From contig NZ_VWOJ01000001.1 in assembly GCF_008630495.1 (NCBI RefSeq), positions 1,109,364-1,173,363 on the forward strand: 64,000 nt of DNA. The letters are read 5' to 3'. Under the pieces are notes generated by a model that worked only from the letters and a program-made list of their open reading frames with translations, did no database searches and had not been told where the DNA came from. Origin of the DNA: Alkalicaulis satelles (lineage in GTDB: Bacteria > Pseudomonadota > Alphaproteobacteria > Caulobacterales > Maricaulaceae). A program made the position numbers and the translations under genes. Positions 61,255 through 64,000 of the stretch are shown here, piece after piece; the first letter of the stretch is position 1, and the number at the start of each line of letters is the position of its first letter.

Positions 61255-61824
61255 ATGATCCCCGCCGCCCTCATCGCCGCCGCCCTGATCCAGTCCGCGC
61301 CCGCCACATCCGACGATCCCTCCAGCGCCTGGTGGGAGCGGCTGGAAGCCCTGTGCGGACAGGCGTTCGAAGGCCAGCTGCACCGCGCGCCGGACGGTGA
61401 TGACAGCCTGTCGGGCCAGCGCCTCATCATGCATGTGCGCGCCTGCGAGCCGGACCGCATCCGCATCCCATTCGTGGTGGGAGATGACCTGTCGCGCACC
61501 TGGGTGCTGACCCGCCATGAGGACGGCGCCATCGAGCTGCGCCACGACCATCGCCATGAGGACGGCACGGAAGAAGACGCCACGCAGTATGGCGGCGTCA
61601 CCGTCTCGCCCGGATCGGATTTCGGCCAGATCTTCCCCGGCGACCATGTCACCACCGCGCGCCTGCCCACCAGCTGGCAGAATGTCTGGCTGATGGAGGT
61701 CCATCCCGGAGAGCGCTTCGTCTATCACGCGCGCCGGGTGGGCACGGAGCGCGCCTTCCATGCAGAGTTTGATCTGGCCGTTCCTGTGGACGCGCCGGAG
61801 GCGCCCTGGGGCTGGGAGGACTGA
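61255..61824 (+). CDS. exported protein of unknown function
   Basis: A 189-residue protein. GGAG at 61245-61248 selects ATG 61255, which begins a short signal peptide (about residues 1-17, ending QSAPAT). The mature part has two Cys (EALCGQAF, VRACEPD) and many Asp, His and Arg (RHDHRHEDGTEEDA). No family is recognised. It stands alone between the MFS gene (divergent) and the TauE/SafE gene. Confidence 0.65.
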   Translation: MIPAALIAAALIQSAPATSDDPSSAWWERLEALCGQAFEGQLHRAPDGDDSLSGQRLIMHVRACEPDRIRIPFVVGDDLSRTWVLTRHEDGAIELRHDHRHEDGTEEDATQYGGVTVSPGSDFGQIFPGDHVTTARLPTSWQNVWLMEVHPGERFVYHARRVGTERAFHAEFDLAVPVDAPEAPWGWED

Positions 61825-61904
61825 GCGTCCTGCATATTCACACTATGAAACCGGCGCGCAGCGCGCTCATATCCCTTCCGGGCTGATCGCGAAGGCGGGG
61901 CGGG

Positions 61905-62936
61905 ATGAAGGCGCTGGCGGGGCATCTGATGGCGAGCGCGCGGCGCTTCTGGCCGTTCTTCGCCTGGCTGGCCGCGTTCTACACGGTCTGGCTTGCAATC
62001 ATCTCGCTCAACGGGCTCTGGCCGGTGGTGCTTGATCACTGGCCCATCGCCGCGGCCATGGCGGCAGGCTCCTATTTCGCCGGCTCCACGCCCATGGGCG
62101 GGGGCACGGTGGGGTTTCCCGTACTGGTTCTGCTGTTCGACATGCCCGCCACGCTGGGACGCAATTTCGGGCTGGCTGTCCAGTCCATAGGCATGGTCTC
62201 GGCCAGCATATTCATCCTCACCGCCCGGCGCACGCTGGACTGGACGCTGCTGCGCCCGGCCCTCCTGGGCGCGCTGATCGCCACGCCGCTGGGCGCGGCT
62301 TTCATCGCGCCCTATGCCTCGGACCTTCTGGTCAAGCTCATCTTCGCTGTGACCTGGGCGAGCTTTGGCGTGATTCACTGGCTCAAGCTCGGTGATATCG
62401 TGCGCCCCGAGGGCCCGCGGGTCCCGAACCCGCGCCTGGACCGGCCTGCCGGCCTGTTCATCGGCCTCACAGGAGGCGTGGTGGCGTCCCTGACCGGCGT
62501 GGGGATCGACATGATCCTCTATACGGTGATGGTGCTGTATTTCCGGGCCGATCTGAAAGTGGCGATCCCCACATCGGTGCTCCTCATGGCCTTCACCTCA
62601 CTGGTGGGCATCAGCGCCAACGCCGTGCTGGGCCAGATCCATCCCTCACTCTACGCCATTGATCCGGCTGTCTTCCACAACTGGCTTGCCGCCGCGCCGG
62701 TGGTCGCTCTCGGCGCGCCGCTGGGGGCGGTGATCGTCAATTACCTGCCGCGCCGGCCGACCCTGCTCATCGTGTCCACCCTGTGCATCGCCCAGTTTAT
62801 CTGGACCCTGTTCAAGGAGGGCGTGCCGGGCTGGGTCCTGCTGGGCGTGCTGGCGGCGCTTGGCGTATTGTGCGCGGGCTTTTTGTGGCTGTTCCGGCTG
62901 GGGGAGGCCAACCGCCCGCCGCGCCCCGGGCTCTAG
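61905..62936 (+). CDS. TauE/SafE-family sulfite/organosulfonate transporter
   Basis: A 343-residue membrane protein with about eight helices and the internal duplication of TauE/SafE (GGGTVGFPVLVLLFDMPAT in the first half, GLTGGVVASLTGVGIDMIL in the second). The family exports sulfite or sulfonates. No sulfur-metabolism gene is nearby, so the substrate is open. The upstream 80 bases hold no other gene. Confidence 0.88.
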   Translation: MKALAGHLMASARRFWPFFAWLAAFYTVWLAIISLNGLWPVVLDHWPIAAAMAAGSYFAGSTPMGGGTVGFPVLVLLFDMPATLGRNFGLAVQSIGMVSASIFILTARRTLDWTLLRPALLGALIATPLGAAFIAPYASDLLVKLIFAVTWASFGVIHWLKLGDIVRPEGPRVPNPRLDRPAGLFIGLTGGVVASLTGVGIDMILYTVMVLYFRADLKVAIPTSVLLMAFTSLVGISANAVLGQIHPSLYAIDPAVFHNWLAAAPVVALGAPLGAVIVNYLPRRPTLLIVSTLCIAQFIWTLFKEGVPGWVLLGVLAALGVLCAGFLWLFRLGEANRPPRPGL

Positions 62937-63008
62937 GTTTGGCGCCATGCGCGCCTCATGCCAGACTGCAGGCCTGACTTGAAGCCGCCCCTGAGGGGAG
63001 ACTGTCTC

Positions 63009-63161
63009 ATGAAATTGCCCAAGGCCGTCGTCTACATCATTCTCGCTGCAGCTCTGGCAGGCGCAGGCGCGCTGGGCTACGCCCTCTGGCGCGACAGCCA
63101 AACCGAAACCTTCGAGATGGAGATCGGGGATGAAACCCTGAGGATCGAGACAGAAGGTTGA
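63009..63161 (+). CDS. 50-residue single-helix membrane peptide
   Basis: Fifty residues with one hydrophobic helix (about 7-26) and an acidic tail (TFEMEIGDETLRIETEG). GAGGGGAG lies 11 bases before the ATG. It is likely membrane-anchored with the tail outside or inside; the function is unknown. It precedes the outer-membrane barrel gene. Confidence 0.6.
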   Translation: MKLPKAVVYIILAAALAGAGALGYALWRDSQTETFEMEIGDETLRIETEG

Positions 63162-63300
63162 TGACTGAGCCGTCCGGACAACTGGTGCAGGAAGGCCACA
63201 GTCCCGCCAGGTTTTGCTTTTTGCTGCACGTGCACGCTTAAAGCTGTCACATATCCGCGCAATAACGTGCATGAGTTTTTTCCTACGGAGGATCCGAAGC

Positions 63301-64000
63301 ATGAAATCGCATCTGCTTTCTGCTGCGGCTCTCGGGCTGGTTCTGGGGGCGCCGTCTGTCGCGGCGGCTCAAGAGGGCTGGTATGTGAGCGGCGGTATTG
63401 GTTACGGCGCGCCCCAATCGGCCGTCGTGTCCGGCGATCTGGGCAACGCCCCGCGGGGCGGCGCCATCAAGCCGGGCAGCAACTGGCGCTTCAAGGTCGC
63501 GACCGGCTACCACCTGGCCGACAACTGGCGCATCGAGGGCGAACTGGCCCAGCGCTATAACCGTGGCGGCGCCATCGCCAATTACGAAGACAGCGAGACC
63601 TCGTTCCACGCCTGGTCGGCGATGTTGAACGTGCTGTACGAATTCAACTTCGCCAGCGAGTGGCGTCCCTATATCGGCGCCGGCATCGGCTTTGTGGACT
63701 CCCGCGGCTCGCTGAGCGGCTGGACCACCGGCACCCGTCCGGTTGGCTCCGTTCTGCCGGACTCGCGCTACATCCAGGTGCGCGATAACGACCTGTCCAT
63801 TGGCTATCAGGGCATCGCCGGCATCGCCTGGCCGATCGGCGACCGCCTGACGCTGGACACCGAGTACCGTTATTTCGGCTATGGCTCGACCCGCTATGAC
63901 GGCGTGAATGTCGGCAATCTGTCCGGCCACGAGGCCTGGGTGGGCCTGCGGTATCTGTTTGCGGCTCCGCCGCCTCCGCCGCCCCCGCCGCCGCCTCCGC
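63301..64000 (+). CDS. OmpA-like outer membrane beta-barrel protein (cut by window end)
   Basis: The open frame continues to the last base of the window. A signal peptide (residues 1-23, ending SVAAAQ) is followed by an eight-stranded barrel with WYVSGGIGYG and YIGAGIGFVDS, and strand endings such as WVGLRYLF. It then enters a run of Pro, which in OmpA-type proteins links the barrel to a peptidoglycan-binding domain, presumably beyond the window. GGAGGA precedes the ATG. The upstream region contains the palindrome TGCACGTGCA at 63225-63234. Confidence 0.88.
   Translation, partial: MKSHLLSAAALGLVLGAPSVAAAQEGWYVSGGIGYGAPQSAVVSGDLGNAPRGGAIKPGSNWRFKVATGYHLADNWRIEGELAQRYNRGGAIANYEDSETSFHAWSAMLNVLYEFNFASEWRPYIGAGIGFVDSRGSLSGWTTGTRPVGSVLPDSRYIQVRDNDLSIGYQGIAGIAWPIGDRLTLDTEYRYFGYGSTRYDGVNVGNLSGHEAWVGLRYLFAAPPPPPPPPPPP

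Overview
The window is high-GC, gene-dense chromosomal DNA of an alphaproteobacterium. The gene set (DUF4908-type protein, PhaR/PhaB, a CtrA-like box, CueR, NrdR box, long secreted proteins of unknown function) suggests the Maricaulales/Hyphomonadales-Caulobacterales neighbourhood. This placement is inferred from gene content; no rRNA is present. There is no prophage, CRISPR array or recognisable insertion sequence.

Layout. (1) 1-9.0 kb: exported proteins of unknown function, including a 1791-residue protein with EPN-type repeats and a C-terminal von Willebrand A domain, and a small protein with five tandem FPGDHF-type hexapeptides. (2) 9.2-13.5 kb: a membrane Ser/Thr kinase with a TPR-type C-terminus, convergent with an ECF-like sigma factor; then a LuxR-type regulator and a lipoprotein whose 3' end lies in a perfect 327-bp tandem duplication. 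(3) 13.9-22.2 kb: a copper-resistance block ending beside tRNA-Ser(GGA): copD, a two-domain His-rich CopC, a CnrY-CnrX-CnrH-type membrane-signalling ECF system, a TolC-type lipoprotein coupled to a multicopper oxidase, a glutaredoxin-MauE fusion and CueR. (4) 22.4-27.4 kb: msrA, serB-like phosphatase, 2OG oxygenase, a DAAO-like oxidase with permuted motif order, a BASS transporter and an exported hydrolase. (5) 27.6-35.3 kb: ileS (type 2), leuS, nth, and nrdB behind an NrdR box. (6) 35.5-41.7 kb: L,D-transpeptidase, a decarboxylase plus deoxyhypusine-synthase-like pair (polyamines), a PstS-like lipoprotein, folE. (7) 42-48.8 kb: cysS, Fe-S scaffold, yidD, glycosyltransferases, HMG-CoA lyase. 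(8) 48.8-53.4 kb: membrane protein, small ORFs behind a CtrA-like box, phaR/phaB, exported proteins. (9) 53.5-61.1 kb: a methyltransferase divergent from a five-gene operon (HapK-like, SDR, deacetylase, CpcT-like, VOC lipoprotein) around a perfect 16-bp palindrome; MFS transporter. (10) 61.2-64 kb: exported protein, TauE/SafE transporter, a one-helix peptide, and an outer-membrane barrel protein cut by the window end.

The most notable system is the copper block. Four promoter regions (copD, copC, the anti-sigma gene and the tolC-mco pair) each carry AGKGAW-N13-GCGTAW at exactly the same spacing. This suggests that the CnrH-like ECF factor drives its own operon and the copper genes, while CueR separately controls the glutaredoxin-MauE/cueR unit through a canonical MerR-type operator. 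The sensor keeps only part of the Ni/Co ligand set known from CnrX, consistent with a different inducing metal.
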